The position numbers were made by a program, and so were the translations under genes. This document shows, piece by piece, positions 28,129 through 38,000 of a stretch of 64,000 nt of DNA. Below the pieces are notes generated by a model. That model did no database searches, had not been told where the DNA came from, and saw only the letters and a program-made list of their open reading frames with translations. Where the stretch lies: assembly GCA_026874595.1 (NCBI GenBank), contig JAPPUL010000068.1, positions 1,563,001 to 1,627,000 on the forward strand, in the 5' to 3' direction. How positions within the stretch are numbered: position 1 is the first letter of the stretch; every line of letters starts with the position of its first letter. Source of the DNA: Sipunculus nudus. Its lineage: Eukaryota > Annelida > Sipuncula > Golfingiida > Sipunculidae.

Positions 28129-28526
28129 ATTATATAAAGTTCAACCTTAACAATTGCCTCATCTGTACTAACGCTTACTCGTATCTCCTTGTCAAGTTTT
28201 GATAGCTCATGAATTAGTATTTCAAGTTTAGTGTATTCAAATATTAAAGCCTGCTTTAACGCTTGTTGAAGTACAAATGGATGAAGTTTTGTCTTTTCTA
28301 CTATCTCTTTAAACGATAAATCACTATTATTATAGCATTTTGCTGTCCAGACAAGCTTAAGTTGTCTATATATCATTGTTAATATGTATATTAAGCTATT
28401 TTTTTCCTTTAATAACTCATCTAAAAGCCTTAGTGATTTTAATACGTCTTCCTCAAATAAGCTGTTTGTAAAGCTAAATATGTTTCTTGTAGCTGAACTC
28501 TCAGGCGACATTAGACTCTTTACATC
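28110..28526 (-). pseudogene. 5'-truncated holA fragment created by the duplication
   Basis: This encodes only the last 133 or so residues of DNA polymerase III delta, matching the C-terminal part of the complete gene at 31387-32391. Homology stops exactly at the duplication junction, where the frame soon meets a stop codon upstream. There is no promoter-proximal part and the AAA+ core is missing, so it is unlikely to work. The first ATG in frame (MSPESS) is an internal methionine of HolA. The sequence is otherwise undamaged, which suggests recent origin. Confidence 0.92.
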
Positions 28527-28699
28527 TTTATAGCTTTATAGCTTAAATTGTTGATATATCTAAAAGTACAAACAATAGCTAAATAAGTATAGGAAAAATA
28601 ATATCATGAGGATATAATGAGGATATAATGAGGATATAATGAGGATATAATGTAGGACTGATGTTGGGGGTTTAAGCTCGATTGTAATAAGGGGAATAA

Positions 28700-28734
28700 G
28701 CTTGCAAGACTTTATAAATTAAAGCCTTACAAGC
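28700..28734 (-). terminator. Strong stem-loop after the GLUG lipoprotein gene (copy 2)
   Basis: Same 15-bp hairpin as at 24890-24924, conserved through the duplication. Confidence 0.5.
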
Positions 28735-28773
28735 ATTGTTATTTAATGTGTTATTTAATGTGTTATTTAAAAG

Positions 28774-30072
28774 TTATTTAAGTGTTGGCCAGCTTCCCGT
28801 TGCAAAGTTCCAAATTGTAGCGTCCCAACCTGTAAAAGTTGTTGTAGCAACTGCACTTTCTTCTATTGCACTTACTCCGTCTGCTGTGTCTTCTGTAGAA
28901 GTGCTAGTAGCAACATTCTTACCCGGATCTGTAATCTTTAGTACATAAGAGGAAGTTATAGTGCCTGTATTAGATCCAACAAAGCGGCCACGACGTATAG
29001 ACCCACTTTGAGCCGAACTGCCTGTGATAGTTTTTGCAGTCGAATAGCTATTTTCTACTGTACCACTATTTCGGCCAATAAATCCCCCTCCATCAATAGC
29101 GTGAGAGACCTGTCTAAGGTATACTCCAATCGAATTACCTGTTGAATAGCTATTTCTTACCCTGCCACCACTATTTTCGCCAATGAGGCCTCCTGCATGG
29201 GCAGATGTACTTAAACTTGTAGCTTTAATCGAATTTGTTGCATAGCTCTTTTCTACTGTGCCTGTACGACTATTTCTGCCAATAAGGCCTCCAGCCGCAA
29301 CATAATCTTTTTTGGTGATCTCAACCACTCCCGTTGCATGGCTCTTTTCTACTGTGCCACTATTATAGCCAATAAGACCACCTCCCATATCAATCTGCTG
29401 GGTATAGGTTGACTTAATATTAACTTCTGAGGAGCAGTTTATTACTTGAGCATTAATATGGTTCCAGCCAATAAGCCCTCCTAACCTGAGTCCATTAGAA
29501 GGATTTATATCATACTGTCCTTTAATATGTACATTCTCTACCTTTCCATAATTTTCACCTGCAAGCACGCCCGCATATGGTTTAGAAAGTGTAATATCAT
29601 TTTCTAGCTTTATATTTAAGTTTTTAACCTCGGCGTCTCTTTTAATAGTTGAAATTAAGCCATTTCCATTAATCGATTTTATTGTAATCGTTTTACCATT
29701 ACCATCCAGTTTGCCTTTAAACTCTTCTATACTCACCCAGTTTTCTAATTCAATGTCAGCTGTTAGACAAATGTTCCCGTCTTTTAACTTCGCTTTTAAA
29801 TCAGCCGCTGTTGATATAGCAGTATAGCTTTTATCAGGACATGTTGCAGCTCCTGCTTGTCCGCCTTGCCCTCCTGTTCCTTGCCCTTGTGAGCCTTGCC
29901 CTTGTGAGCCTTGCCCTGCTTGTCCGCTTTGCCCTGCTTGTCCGCTTTGCCCTGCTTGTCCGCTTTGCCCTGAAGGTTTATCTCCTGCCGATGATGTAGC
30001 ATCATTCTTACATGAAGCCATAAAGACAGTTAGCGATAAAAGAAATATCATAAAGATTGTTTGCATTTTCAT
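28774..30072 (-). CDS. GLUG-repeat lipoprotein, sister of the 24945 gene, without coiled coil
   Basis: The first 53 residues (signal peptide, lipobox TVFMASC, GQSGQA linker) are identical to the sister protein. After that a Gly/Gln/Ser linker (GSQGQGSQGQ) replaces the coiled-coil modules, followed by SYTAISTAADLKAKLKDGN, the beta-helix lead-in DIELENWVSIEEFKGKL and about six GLUG repeats (e.g. AAGGLIGRNSRTG, AGGLIGENSGG). The shared C-terminal block closes the protein but has many substitutions. It sits in the same duplicated unit position as the sister gene, so the difference arose in a segment whose neighbours are unchanged. Confidence 0.87.
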   Translation of the reverse strand: MKMQTIFMIFLLSLTVFMASCKNDATSSAGDKPSGQSGQAGQSGQAGQSGQAGQGSQGQGSQGQGTGGQGGQAGAATCPDKSYTAISTAADLKAKLKDGNICLTADIELENWVSIEEFKGKLDGNGKTITIKSINGNGLISTIKRDAEVKNLNIKLENDITLSKPYAGVLAGENYGKVENVHIKGQYDINPSNGLRLGGLIGWNHINAQVINCSSEVNIKSTYTQQIDMGGGLIGYNSGTVEKSHATGVVEITKKDYVAAGGLIGRNSRTGTVEKSYATNSIKATSLSTSAHAGGLIGENSGGRVRNSYSTGNSIGVYLRQVSHAIDGGGFIGRNSGTVENSYSTAKTITGSSAQSGSIRRGRFVGSNTGTITSSYVLKITDPGKNVATSTSTEDTADGVSAIEESAVATTTFTGWDATIWNFATGSWPTLK

Positions 30073-30187
30073 TTGACTCTCCTCTCTTTAGCTATATTAG
30101 ATTATAGCTTGGGTATATATCTTATAACATATCTCAAAAGATCATAATATCCAATAATTATGTTGTTTTTTGGTTCTTTTAAGACTT

Positions 30188-31124
30188 TTACATAAACTCA
30201 AAGCCTGAAACGCCTTTTAGTAAATCTATATTTTCTCTATACTTTTTCGAATTAGTCTTAAGTAAGTTAAGCTCCTCAGAGCTTAGTTTAAGCTCAATTA
30301 TCTTTTCAATCCCATTTCTACCGAGTATTGCAGGAACCCCAAGTGCACAATCCTTTATTCCATATTCGCCATCTAGTATGCATGATGACAAGAATATATT
30401 ATTTTGTTCACGGATTATTGATTCTACCATTCTACAAACTGCAGCCCCAGGTGCATAATATGCACTGCCTTTCTTAAGTAGGGATACTATCTCAGCTCCT
30501 CCATTTTGAGCTCGTTTGTTTAATCTATCTATAGTCTCTTTATCGAGTAGTTCGGTTATAGGTATCCCTCCAACAGTAGTATATCTAGGAAGCGGTATCA
30601 TCTGATCTCCATGTCCGCCCAGGATCATAGCATTTATATTCTTTACAGATACATTAAGTTCCATAGCAATAAAGCTTTCAAGTCGAGAGGTGTCAAGTGC
30701 TCCCGCCATGCCGATAACTTTATTACGCCCTAAGTTCAACCTCTTGTATGTAAGATAAGTCATAATATCAACAGGATTTGATACAACGATTACTAAGGCA
30801 TCCGGTGCATATTTTGTTATGTTATCCGATATCCCTTTAACTATATCACCATTCACCTTTAAAAGGTCAAGGCGATCCATATTTGGTTTTCTCGGAAGCC
30901 CTGCTGTTACTACGATTATCTCAGAACCTTTAAGTCCCCTGTAATCTGTTGTCCCTTCTATTTGTGCATCAAATCCTAAAACAGGTGAGGACTCATACAT
31001 GTCTAGGGCTATTCCTTCAGGATAATCTTTTATTATGTCAAATAATTTTATATCACCAGGCCATATATAGTGCTGTTGTTGCTCCTACATTGCCAGCACC
31101 TATTACGCTTATCTTTGTTCTCAC
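30188..31124 (-). pseudogene. mdh: mdh copy 2, frameshifted by an 11-bp deletion
   Basis: Same sequence as the intact mdh except for loss of 11 bases between 31058 and 31059, in the codons just after the Rossmann glycine motif (about residue 22). The original GTG start and ribosome site remain at 31124, but translation from them goes out of frame. The long open frame beginning at MYESSPVL is only the remaining part and would lack the NAD-binding beta-alpha-beta start. Everything downstream reads identically to copy 1, so the deletion is recent. Confidence 0.93.
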
Positions 31125-31180
31125 TATACTTCATCCTCCTAACTCTATTGTTAATTTAAAATATTATATCTTTCCTTTAT

Positions 31181-31246
31181 CCTTATCCCTTACTATCCTT
31201 ATCCCTTACTATCCTTATCCCTTTACTATCCTTATCCCTTTACTAT
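31181..31246. repeat. 16/17-bp minisatellite upstream of mdh copy 2 (4 units)
   Basis: Four units of ccttatccctt(t)actat against two units in copy 1. Confidence 0.88.
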
Positions 31247-31386
31247 CTTACAAATCAATATAAATATACTATTTACGTTCTTTTAGCATATTAAATTATT
31301 AAACTAACTTATATATTTTTCTTTAAGACATTTTCAAAAAGTTAGCCTCTTGTTATCCTCTTTCAAAAGTTATCCTCTTTCAAAAG

Positions 31387-32391
31387 TTATCCTCTTTCAA
31401 ATAGCATTATATAAAGTTCAACCTTAACAATTGCCTCATCTGTACTAACGCTTACTCGTATCTCCTTGTCAAGTTTTGATAGCTCATGAATTAGTATTTC
31501 AAGTTTAGTGTATTCAAATATTAAAGCCTGCTTTAACGCTTGTTGAAGTACAAATGGATGAAGTTTTGTCTTTTCTACTATCTCTTTAAACGATAAATCA
31601 CTATTATTATAGCATTTTGCTGTCCAGACAAGCTTAAGTTGTCTATATATCATTGTTAATATGTATATTAAGCTATTTTTTTCCTTTAATAACTCATCTA
31701 AAAGCCTTAGTGATTTTAATACGTCTTCCTCAAATAAGCTGTTTGTAAAGCTAAATATGTTTCTTGTAGCTGAACTCTCAGGCGACATTAGACTCTTTAC
31801 ATCAGAAAGTGTTAACTCCTTTTTCCCTTCTCCTTTCCCTTCTCCTTTCCCTTCTCCTTCAGCATACCCTTTAAGACGCTCTACTAAAGAGTTTAAATTC
31901 GATTCGCTATTATATATCCTCTCTACTATGTAATCTATTATCGAATCTTTATTCTCGTTACTTATTAGCTCTTTAAGCTCGCTTTCTAAATAGCTTTTTG
32001 CTTGCTTTATGCTTCTCTCTTTATACTCCTCTATCTTCCCATACTTTTTAATCGCATCAACCAACTTCTTATTAATTTCCTTTAAACTCTTATCTGATAC
32101 CAGTATCAAAATTACAAAAGATGAATCTATACTTTTATCTTGTTTATCCTGTTCTTCAAGATAGCATAAAAGCTCTTTGCTATATTCTATCTCAAATATT
32201 GTTATAACCTTTTTATTGCCGAATATGGGATAGGTATTACATTCGCTTAATATCTCTTCTATTGAATGCTCGCTTAGAAAAAAGTTTAATACATTTGCAT
32301 TTGTAGCAAAATCTTTATATACTTCCTCCTTTATCTTTTCAATACGACGCTTTATTTTATCCTTGTCCCGTCCAACTAATAAATAGTTCAT
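31387..32391 (-). CDS. holA: DNA polymerase III delta subunit (complete)
   Basis: Clamp-loader subunit of the replicative polymerase. The N-terminus MNYLLVGRDKDKIKRRIEKI, the FLSEHSIEEILSECNTYPIFGNKKVITI block and the C-terminal helical collar (EDVLKSLRLLDELL, YRQLKLVW) match HolA; length 334 aa is normal. A Gly/Glu/Lys insert (about residues 185-196) is made of 12-base in-frame repeats (GEGK units). It overlaps the upstream pgeF by 4 bases. This is the only full copy; the copy at 28110 is truncated. The family is divergent, so the call rests on overall pattern. Confidence 0.85.
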   Translation of the reverse strand: MNYLLVGRDKDKIKRRIEKIKEEVYKDFATNANVLNFFLSEHSIEEILSECNTYPIFGNKKVITIFEIEYSKELLCYLEEQDKQDKSIDSSFVILILVSDKSLKEINKKLVDAIKKYGKIEEYKERSIKQAKSYLESELKELISNENKDSIIDYIVERIYNSESNLNSLVERLKGYAEGEGKGEGKGEGKKELTLSDVKSLMSPESSATRNIFSFTNSLFEEDVLKSLRLLDELLKEKNSLIYILTMIYRQLKLVWTAKCYNNSDLSFKEIVEKTKLHPFVLQQALKQALIFEYTKLEILIHELSKLDKEIRVSVSTDEAIVKVELYIMLFERG

Positions 32392-33173
32392 AACGAGTCC
32401 CTTATCCCTATAAAGGACAGCATCCGCCCGACTCTTTGTTTTAACTTATTCTCTTTTCTGTGACTGTAATATAAATCGTTATGGCAATAAGTGCACATGT
32501 AGGAGTCCTCCAGTATGTTATTTTTTAATATTCCTTCTTCAAGTAGCTGAGCTTTGTTCTCTTTTAGAAGATCTAGATATAGTTTGCCTTGCTTTTCCAT
32601 CGTCGACTTGCCAAATACTTCCTTAAACTCTTTTGAAACCTCATAACAACATACTCCTATCCCAGGTCCAAATGAGATTAGTATATCTTTGGCTTTTGAA
32701 CCGTAAGTCTTTTTTAGCGTTCTTAGCGTATTTATTACTATTTGTTTTTGTGTTCCTCGCCAGCCTGCGTGAATTATGCCTATACAATTATTTTTTATGT
32801 CATATAAAAATATCGGATAGCAATCAGCTGTAAATATGCACAGTAAGACCCCTTTTAGATTTGTTATAATTGCGTCGTGGGTTATATTTGTAGGCGGCTC
32901 TGAAGGATTATCGTAGGCACTGCTTCTTTCTATACCATTTCTACCAAGAAAGGCATTATTTAAAGTAGTATTTACCACCAGTACGTTCTTCGAATGAGTT
33001 TGTTTTATAAAGACAGAGTTTTTGATGGGAAAACCTAGAGCATTTAATAAAGAGTTTTTATTTTCGTAATGACTAGGATTCTTATTGCCTAAATCAAAGT
33101 CTTCATTATCATGTCTTCTTACCGATGTTCCGGCTACAATTAGGCTATCTTGAATTTTGTTTTTTATATACAT
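32388..33173 (-). CDS. pgeF: YfiH-family (laccase-domain) purine nucleosidase / PgeF
   Basis: Cu-oxidase_4 (YfiH) family; members act on purine nucleosides or edit peptidoglycan precursors. The metal-site motifs are all present: KQTHSKNV, TADCYPIFLYD, IIHAGWRGT with the His, and FGPGIGVCCYEVS. Length 261 aa is typical. It is the first gene of a minus-strand group, overlapping holA by 4 bases, and lies divergent from the tRNA-Thr promoter region. Confidence 0.9.
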   Translation of the reverse strand: MYIKNKIQDSLIVAGTSVRRHDNEDFDLGNKNPSHYENKNSLLNALGFPIKNSVFIKQTHSKNVLVVNTTLNNAFLGRNGIERSSAYDNPSEPPTNITHDAIITNLKGVLLCIFTADCYPIFLYDIKNNCIGIIHAGWRGTQKQIVINTLRTLKKTYGSKAKDILISFGPGIGVCCYEVSKEFKEVFGKSTMEKQGKLYLDLLKENKAQLLEEGILKNNILEDSYMCTYCHNDLYYSHRKENKLKQRVGRMLSFIGIRDSL

Positions 33174-33259
33174 TTACAGGTTATTCGTTTATTTTTATGT
33201 TCTTCCTAATTTACAATATAAAAAGGTATATGTATATTTTTTAATATTCAAGTCCCTTG

Positions 33260-33288
33260 TTGACATTTATCTTATCAATAATTATATT
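33260..33288 (+). promoter_or_regulatory. Strong sigma-70 promoter for tRNA-Thr
   Basis: A perfect TTGACA and a TATATT box separated by 17 bases, about 20 bases before the tRNA-Thr 5' end. Confidence 0.8.
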
Positions 33289-33307
33289 ATTTTTTTTGTA
33301 TGAGTAT

Positions 33308-33380
33308 GCCGGCGTAGCTCAATTGGTAGAGCAAGTGACTTGTAATTACTAGGTTGAGGGTTCGATTCCTTTCGCCGGCT
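33308..33380 (+). tRNA. tRNA-Thr (anticodon TGT)
   Basis: The acceptor stem GCCGGCG pairs with CGCCGGC, followed by a T discriminator. The D-arm, the 5-bp anticodon stem around CTTGTAA and a TTCGATT T-loop are all formed. 73 nt; CCA is not encoded. Confidence 0.95.
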
Positions 33381-33557
33381 TATTTTAGTGTTTGGGCTTT
33401 TTATGGGATAGTTTTGCACGGGAATTCTTTAAAGTAATAAGGTCTTCTTTAGTTTAGTAAGTGTGCCTTAAATAAGGAGCTGTTCTTAGTTTAAGAGTAT
33501 AGTTTAAGTATATTACTAAATAACGCTTGTCCTTACAAAGTAAATATTTGTTATAAA

Positions 33558-33639
33558 GGGGAGATGCCCGAGTGGTTAAAGGGGGCAGACTGTAAATCTG
33601 TTGGCTATGCCTTCGTAGGTTCAAATCCTGCTCTCCCCA
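33558..33639 (+). tRNA. tRNA-Tyr (anticodon GTA)
   Basis: Type II tRNA with acceptor stem GGGGAGA/TCTCCCC, anticodon loop CTGTAAA, a long variable arm and T-loop TTCAAAT. 82 nt; discriminator A; CCA not encoded. It ends 16 bases before the next gene. The usual tRNA-Gly and tuf neighbours are absent. Confidence 0.95.
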
Positions 33640-33655
33640 AATACTTAGAGCTTTC

Positions 33656-34102
33656 ATGTTTAGAAGTATAATATTAATTCTTTGTATAGTTTTTTTAATA
33701 TCTTGTGGTAGGACCTATAGTCCTGCCCTATATCCTTTATCAATTAGTAGAACAATAAAGTTTTTTGCAAAGACATTTAATAATATAGGCGATAAAGAGG
33801 CTTTTGCCCAACTTGAAGATATATTGCTTGCTGAGGCTCTTGGCGAGTTTAAAAAGTTAGAAGAGGTGCTTTACGAAGAAAAGCCTTCCCCTCTTCTTAA
33901 GAGGCAAAGAAAGGCATATATTGATTATGCTAAGGAACTTAGTATAGAAATCACAAAAATAGAGCAAAAGTCGGATTCTGAGGCTTTAGTTTATGTACTT
34001 TTTTTTAATAAGAAGACGTTAGAAGAAGAAAAGAAAGTACTTAGAATGCAAATAGACGATAGAATATGGAAAATAAGTAAGATATCAAATTATTCTGATT
34101 AA
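33656..34102 (+). CDS. Small lipoprotein of unknown function (148 aa)
   Basis: A signal peptide with lipobox FLISC (Cys17) is followed by a compact domain with alternating helices and strands, ending ALVYVLFFNKKTLEEEKKV and IDDRIWKISKI, a pattern like small NTF2-fold or DUF4878-type lipoproteins. That fold suggestion is weak. The ATG is only 16 bases after tRNA-Tyr, so it may be transcribed from the tRNA promoter. uppP follows 18 bases later. Confidence 0.7.
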   Translation: MFRSIILILCIVFLISCGRTYSPALYPLSISRTIKFFAKTFNNIGDKEAFAQLEDILLAEALGEFKKLEEVLYEEKPSPLLKRQRKAYIDYAKELSIEITKIEQKSDSEALVYVLFFNKKTLEEEKKVLRMQIDDRIWKISKISNYSD

Positions 34103-34120
34103 ATTAAGGTATTTTTATAG

Positions 34121-34966
34121 TTGGATGAAGTAACGCTTGCCATATTCTTGAGTATAGTGCAGGGTATAACAGAGTTTTTACCAATAAGCAGTTCAGGACA
34201 TTTGGTATTATTTGAAAACCTACTGCCCTTTACATCTCCAAGCCAAAAGACCCATTTACTTAATGTTGTCCTACATCTTGGGACAATGTGCGCAACAGTT
34301 ATAGTATTTAGGGCTGATATATATAATATTCTAAGAGCACCCTTTATGTGGTATAAGCAAAGAAATGAAGCGGGTAAGAATATATTTAAGGAGGGTGAGG
34401 AAGACTCAGAAGGGATGTGGTGGGTAGTGGTAATTGTTGTAGGCAGTATACCTACGGGGCTAATAGGTTTTTTTTTAAGGGATTATTTTATAGTCCTTGG
34501 GCATGATAATTTATTTTATGTTGGGATTATGTTTTTTATTACGGGGATATTTTTGTATGCAACAAAATATACAGATAATATGTTGCAAGAGGTAAGAAGG
34601 AGTCGTCTAAGGTTGAGGGAAGCGTTTTTAATAGGTATAATGCAAGGTTTATCGATAGCACCGGGAATATCGCGCTCAGGAATAACAATATCAACCGGAC
34701 TTCTAATTGGCCTTAAACGAGAGACAATGATAAAATATTCTTTTCTGCTTTCGCTACCGGCAATATTAGTAGCAACAGTTTATGAGGGTTTTAAGCTTGG
34801 CTTCGAAGATATAAACATATTGGCTTATGTGCTTGGCTTTATAGGAGCATTTGTATTTGGCTATCTTTCTCTAAAGCTCTTAATAAGGTTTGTAAGACGC
34901 GGTAAACTAAGTTACTTTGCCTATTATTGTTTCTTTATAGGTTTTTTGCTAATAATGTTGGTTTAA
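34121..34966 (+). CDS. uppP: Undecaprenyl-diphosphatase
   Basis: Membrane phosphatase that regenerates undecaprenyl phosphate for cell-wall synthesis. Both catalytic motifs are intact: VQGITEFLPISSSGHLVL near the N-terminus and SIAPGISRSGITISTGL around residue 185. About eight membrane segments in 281 residues, as expected. The start is a TTG, chosen because it gives the normal N-terminus; no in-frame ATG fits. An aaggt lies 11 bases upstream. Confidence 0.95.
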   Translation: MDEVTLAIFLSIVQGITEFLPISSSGHLVLFENLLPFTSPSQKTHLLNVVLHLGTMCATVIVFRADIYNILRAPFMWYKQRNEAGKNIFKEGEEDSEGMWWVVVIVVGSIPTGLIGFFLRDYFIVLGHDNLFYVGIMFFITGIFLYATKYTDNMLQEVRRSRLRLREAFLIGIMQGLSIAPGISRSGITISTGLLIGLKRETMIKYSFLLSLPAILVATVYEGFKLGFEDINILAYVLGFIGAFVFGYLSLKLLIRFVRRGKLSYFAYYCFFIGFLLIMLV

Positions 34967-34999
34967 TAAATTCTTAAGAAATCAAAACCGATTTACTAC

Positions 35000-35026
35000 A
35001 ATGATATTGTAAAAAATGATATTGTA
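35000..35026. repeat. Short direct repeat before ftsK
   Basis: aatgatattgta occurs twice with a 15-base period in the 111-base gap between uppP and ftsK. Confidence 0.8.
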
Positions 35027-35077
35027 CAAAACCAATACGAATTAAAAGAATCCAAATCTAAGCAGATAAGACCAAGG

Positions 35078-38000
35078 ATGGGTTATAGAGTAGAAACTAT
35101 TATGAATAAAGAGAAAGGGATGTTCTTCATATACACGATATTGTATTTATCTTATTGCATGGGGCTTTTATCATACAGTCCCTATTTTTTCGCCAAAACA
35201 GGTTTAAGTGGAGAATTATTGTTAGAAGAGATGGGCAATGGGCTATTACTTGAACTTGCATATGCGCTTCCAGGTCTTACACTCATAATGTTTGGCTACG
35301 GGGCCTATTTTCTAATCTTGCTAGGCCTTTATGCGTACGTATTATTCTTCCCTAAGCTAAAGCCGTCTAATTTTGCAAGCAAAGTATGTGGCCTTATGCT
35401 ACTTTTATTTAGCTTTTCGTATTTAATTAGTTTTGTAAGTGGAGATACAAGTTTTACAGGAGGCGGAATAATATTTGGGTTTATATCGCATGTAATAAAC
35501 ATAATATTTGGAATATTTGGCGAGTTAATATTTCTGCTAATGCTTATGTGGTTGGGGATGATGTTGTTTTTTGAAAGGAGTGTAAGAGAACAAATAAGAA
35601 GCTATAAAGAAGTATTAAAACTCAAAATGGTAAATGTATTTAACAAGTACTTTTCTAAAGTCAAGAAGTTGTATGGTTATGTAAAGGGAAAGAGGAATAT
35701 TTTCATTAAAGCAGCTAAGGGGACAAATGCTAGGAATGCGAAGATTAAATTGACTAAGAGGGTAAAGGCTAAAAAGAGCAAGCCACCATTTATAAGCAAG
35801 GTTTTTATAGGGGATGAGGGGTTGGAGGTAGAAGGGGGTGGTAAGGGAGACGATTTGAGAGGAGGTAGTTTATATATTGCAAAAGATTTTGTAAAGACGT
35901 TAGAAACGAGTTTTAATAGGCCAAGTGAAGATATTCTGGGAGCAGATGATTTTAAGAAGATAATTTGTGATCTTATATTGGATGAGAGTGAGGATAAGAG
36001 TGCAACTAAAGGTTTAGAAGATGCAGGTATAGAAGATATATCTTTAGAAGAGCTTGAGCGGGTAGGGTATATTTACGTAGATGAAGGTATAAAAAGTGCT
36101 GAAGGTATAAAAGATGAAAATGTTTTGGGGACAATTTCTTCTGATATAGAGTTAGAAGGTGCAGTAGAGCTAGAGAATACAGTAGAAAATGAAGGTATAA
36201 AACTATCATCTTTATGCAAGAAGGCAGCAGGAGAGGCTAAATTAGTCGAGAGTAAAAATAGTAAAGAGGAGCGAGGTTTTATATTAGTAAAAGCTGATTC
36301 TGTTGTTGCTGTTGGTTCTGAAGGTTTAACGAGCTGCAAGTCAAATGGAGAGTATAAGGGAGGCGTAGGGGATTGCAAGTCGCTAGTAGTTTTAGGTTCT
36401 TCGGAGCTTGAGTTATTTGATAGAAGAAGAGATATAGAAGAGAGTGAAGAAGGGGAGGATGGGTGCAAAGGGGGGGTAGTAGGAGGAGAGGGAAGAGAGG
36501 GAATAGAGGAAAGAGAGGAAAGAGAGGAAAGAGAGGGAATAGAGGAAAGAGAGGAAAGAGAGAAGGAAGCAATAAAAGGAGCTAATAGACGTGTGTTGGT
36601 GGATGGATTTAGAATATGTTATGACAATGTTATAGGTTTTCGCGAGAGTGGAGTTAATTTGTTTGCGAGCGATGAGGGGCTTATAGAATCTGTAAGTCAT
36701 GAGAAATCGTTGTGCATATCGGAAACTGATGTAGAAGGACAGAGTATAGAGGGAGAGGTAATAAAGAAGCTTGAAAACACTCTTAAAGATTTTGGAATTA
36801 GCGCAAAGGTGGTGGGAATATCGCGCGGTCCGGTAATAACTCGCTATGAGATACTTCCGGCAGCAGGGACGAGATTAAGCAAGATATCAAACATACAAGA
36901 TAACATAGCCTTAACCCTAGCGTCATTGCGAATAAGGGTGCTAGCCCCAATACCAGGCAAATCGCTTGTAGGAATAGAAGTGCCAAACGAAATACGTAAG
37001 AAGGTATATTTTGGAGATTTAGTATGCGCTTCTAGTTTTGCACAAAGCGATGCTAAATTGCCGATAGCGCTTGGGAAGGGGATAGAGGGGGATGTAGTAG
37101 TAGCAGACTTGTCAAGCATGCCCCATTTACTAATAGCGGGAGCAACGGGCTCAGGCAAGAGTGTATTTGTAAATACACTAATATGTAGTTTGTTGTATGC
37201 AACGGGTCCTAAAGTGGCAAAATTTCTTTTAATAGATCCAAAGAGGGTAGAACTTAGTATATATAACAATCTGCCAAATCTGATTGCGCCGGTAATAACA
37301 CATCCGAAGAAGGCCCTAGTAGCTCTTAGCTGGGTAGTAGATGAGATGGAGAGGAGGTATGGATTGCTTGAGAGATATGGAGTACGTGACATAAGTAGTT
37401 TTAATGAGAAAGTGGTATCTATGCGCAAGTCTGGCTATGTTACTGACAGTCCGTTTGAATATATAGTAGTAATAATAGATGAGTTTGCAGATTTAATGAT
37501 GACCTCGGGTAAGGAGGTAGAATTAAAGATATCGCGACTTGCGGCAATGTCCCGAGCGGTTGGGATACATCTTGTTGTTGCAACACAAAGACCGTCAGTA
37601 GATGTAATAACAGGTCTAATAAAGGCAAACTTCCCAGCACGTATCGCCTTTCAAGTATCAAGCAAGACAGAATCTCGTATAATATTGGATACTAATGGTG
37701 CAGAAAAGCTTTTAGGTAAGGGTGATTTACTCTTCCTTGCACCTGGATTTAGCGGAACTATAAGAATACAGGGGGCATTTTTGCAAGAGAAAGAAATATT
37801 AAATTTTATATCTAATATAGATGGGGCAACAAATTATATTGAAGAGCTTGAAAATATAATTATAAACGAAGAAGAAGAAGGAGCATCTTTAGCTAGTGGC
37901 ACAGGTGAATTTGGGATAAAGGATGAACCACTTTATATAGAGGCGGTAGAGATAGTAAAGTTTGAGAGGAAAGCCTCAGCCTCATACCTACAAAGAAAAA

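Larger units (their letters stand above)
24727..28526. repeat. Segmental tandem duplication, copy 1 (3.8 kb)
   Basis: This unit contains a GLUG lipoprotein gene, intact mdh and the 3' part of holA. It is repeated head-to-tail at 28527-31803. The junction at 28525-28527 joins the inside of holA to the sequence just upstream of the first GLUG gene, sharing only the bases tc. Both flanking originals can be read: the holA sequence continues past this point at 31804, and the left original is at 24715-24730. mdh and the holA part look identical between copies apart from the changes listed under those genes. Confidence 0.95.
28527..31803. repeat. Segmental tandem duplication, copy 2 (3.3 kb)
   Basis: Second unit, ending inside the complete holA. 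It is about 520 bases shorter than copy 1, mainly because its lipoprotein lacks the coiled-coil modules. The order of similarity is mosaic: identical 3' region, diverged lipoprotein centre, near-identical lipoprotein 5' end, diverged intergenic stretch of about 80-115 bases, then identical mdh. Minisatellites differ in unit number from copy 1. Confidence 0.95.

Noticed and set aside
24945-30072. Diversity-generating retroelement as the cause of lipoprotein variation
   Set aside because: No reverse transcriptase, template repeat or adenine-specific pattern is visible; changes include whole-module gain and loss.
30188-31000. Shorter mdh copy 2 as a functional 270-aa enzyme
   Set aside because: It would lack the glycine-rich NAD-binding start and has no ribosome site at the internal ATG; the original start is still present but out of frame.
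28061-31400. CRISPR array suggested by repeated 16-17-bp units
   Set aside because: Units are directly adjacent without spacers and no cas gene is present; they are minisatellites.
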